From: Durusdinium trenchii
Lineage: Eukaryota; Sar; Dinophyceae; Suessiales; Symbiodiniaceae
Assembly (NCBI GenBank): GCA_963970005.1
Contig: CAXAMN010021396.1
Location: 391,833 to 455,832 of the forward strand
Direction of reading: 5' to 3'
DNA: 64,000 bases
Each line of letters opens with the position of its first letter. Position 1 is the stretch's first letter. The notes under the pieces were generated by a model, which saw nothing but the letters and a program-made list of their open reading frames with translations, was not told the origin of the DNA and searched no databases. A program made the translations under genes and the position numbers. Below, in pieces: positions 62,661 through 64,000 of this stretch.

Positions 62661-63324
62661 GGGTCGGGCGGTAGGATAGGTAGCGGGAGAGTATGTCACC
62701 GGGGATCCATGTGTAACCAGTCTAAAGCGGTGTGGCCAGGCCATACTCCAAAGCCAAAGTGGTGGCCACAGCTAGGTCTCTGACCCATTAGTAGGTGGAA
62801 AATGAGGGGCGTTGTATGACGTTGTGACAAATCCTCAACAACCTCTTGGAGATCTCTTCACCAAACGTAACCACTTGGGTGGGGCTGAGACCCTGGGTTC
62901 ATAAAGGGGGGAACCGATACTTCCACAAGCCAATTGCCTTGCAGGCCCTTTGAGATTTGACTATTCAGCCCCAGATCGGTAGATCATCGGGCAAAAACAT
63001 GAACCAGTCAGTGAATTTTGATGAACATCCTTCAACAGAAACATCCTGCAAGAAATATGGAGGAACCGATGAAAATCCCATCATTAAATGATGCACTTGA
63101 CGTCCTCCACTATATTCCACCATAGCCTCCCCATGTCCAAACATGGAGTTTTGGTTGTTTTCCACCACGTTGCTGTCATCTACTCTGAATCCAAACAACT
63201 TGTGTAACCGAGCAACGGTTCAGGCATCTCCGCCTTCTCCTCCACATAGGTGAACCGTTGGCCAAGCCGGGCTGCTGCCGACATGGTCCTCCCGACGGCC
63301 AGTTGGACTGAGGACCCGAGAGTT

Positions 63325-63415
63325 GGACCAGCTACGTTCGTAGCGTTCCTGTTCCGTTCGTAGCGATGCCCAAAATGCTCCGTCCGTAGCGTTCCTGTTC
63401 CGTTCGTAGCTTCAG
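63325..63415. repeat. Dispersed repeat, CGTTCGTAGC (inverted family copy)
   Basis: Tandem forms of CGTTCGTAGCGTTCCTGTTC and CGTCCGTAGCGTTCCTGTTC, the reverse complement of the GCTACGAACGG words seen in the other copies. Confidence 0.7.
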
Positions 63416-63449
63416 CCTATATGAAAAAACTGCCCAATGAAGGCCAATG

Positions 63450-63662
63450 TCAAGAATGGAATCGATGCTGGACAAGTGTCAAGAATGCCTCTGTCAAGTG
63501 TCTCAAGCCTCTGATTTTGGGGCATTCCCATTCACACTCATTGATGATGATTCGCGGAGACCTGCATGCAGGCAGGGGACAAGCCTCCACAAACGCCCAT
63601 GTGTGGATCAACGGTCCTGTGCAGGGCTCCCCGGGTGTGTATGAAGCACGCCTCTTTCCCAC
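63450..63662 (-). CDS. Possible exon, product unknown
   Basis: The minus frame reads GKRRASYTPGEPCTGPLIHT, WAFVEACPLPACRSPRIIIN and ECEWECPKIRGLRHLTEAFL. It is Cys-containing and protein-like; plus-strand frames are also open here. Product unknown. Confidence 0.3.
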   Translation of the reverse strand: MGKRRASYTPGEPCTGPLIHTWAFVEACPLPACRSPRIIINECEWECPKIRGLRHLTEAFLTLVQHRFHS

Positions 63663-64000
63663 CTAGGGCCGCCAGGGTGGGGTCTAGGTCCAAACACTCT
63701 AAGATTGAATTGTCCAAGGAACTAGCTAGCTTGAACCATTAAGCTCTTCATTGACTTTTCGCTGGTACGAACATGCCCCATGCCTTTGCTGGTATGCATA
63801 TTCCGGAATTCAATGCGGTTTCACTCAATCGGGCTTTCAAAAACTATCCTCCACCAGCATTTGGAGCAAGTGGCCCGTGTTGCAGTACAGTGGTTTCAGC
63901 GTAAATGGCACAACCCCAAACATGTCTTTCAAAAGGGGGTCCATTAAAATCACCTTTGGGATCCTTTGGGGGACAGTGCCATCTACTCTGAAACCACTGT

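Overview
The window looks like nuclear DNA of a dinoflagellate, most likely of the Symbiodiniaceae/Suessiales type. The grounds are: one confidently recognised multi-exon gene (tubulin-tyrosine-ligase-like, TTLL) whose five introns can all be placed at non-canonical GA...AG boundaries with AG|G acceptors; many short coding-like exon segments separated by repeat-rich introns; coding-like segments nearly all on one strand over about 54 kb; abundant microsatellites and fold-back repeats; and retroelements. There is no operon structure, and I could not recognise any rRNA, tRNA or CRISPR array.

Layout. From 1 to about 5.06 kb the coding-like segments read on the plus strand (best at 3.03-3.27 kb, then 4.48-4.79 and 4.81-5.06 kb). 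From about 5.5 to 8.95 kb lies an extremely AT-rich island without convincing genes. By hand count it is about 9% GC in 6181-6780 and about 18% GC in 8161-8760, and its G/C skew changes sign inside the island. From 9.2 kb to the right end, coding-like segments are almost all on the minus strand, starting with the 3' end of a membrane-protein-like gene at 9.2 kb. The AT-rich island therefore sits where two unidirectional gene arrays converge.

The minus-strand array contains, among many unassigned exons, the TTLL gene (about 26.0 to 23.1 kb), acidic/low-complexity exons at 28.6-31.3 kb, a multi-exon gene at 43.05-41.2 kb with one pentatricopeptide (PPR)-like segment, and a gene at 55.1-53.1 kb with helical-repeat-like exons.

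At 44198-49577 a nearly intact Penelope-like retroelement (PLE) is inserted in minus orientation. It has a 13-bp target duplication, two 368-bp terminal direct repeats that differ at one position by eye, a GIY-YIG endonuclease placed upstream (N-terminal side) of the reverse transcriptase, and a further Ser/Lys-rich open frame downstream. It landed inside an older MITE, whose intact relative lies at 55240-55353. A 5'-truncated LINE-type retrotransposon tail lies on the plus strand at 59.1-60.1 kb. Several dispersed repeat families recur across the window. A 10-base assembly gap sits at 58014-58023 next to a trinucleotide repeat.

Limits: exon calls other than TTLL and the retroelements rest on reading-frame quality only (amino-acid composition, open frame, AG|G acceptors). 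Gene boundaries, start codons and the grouping of exons into genes are mostly unknown.
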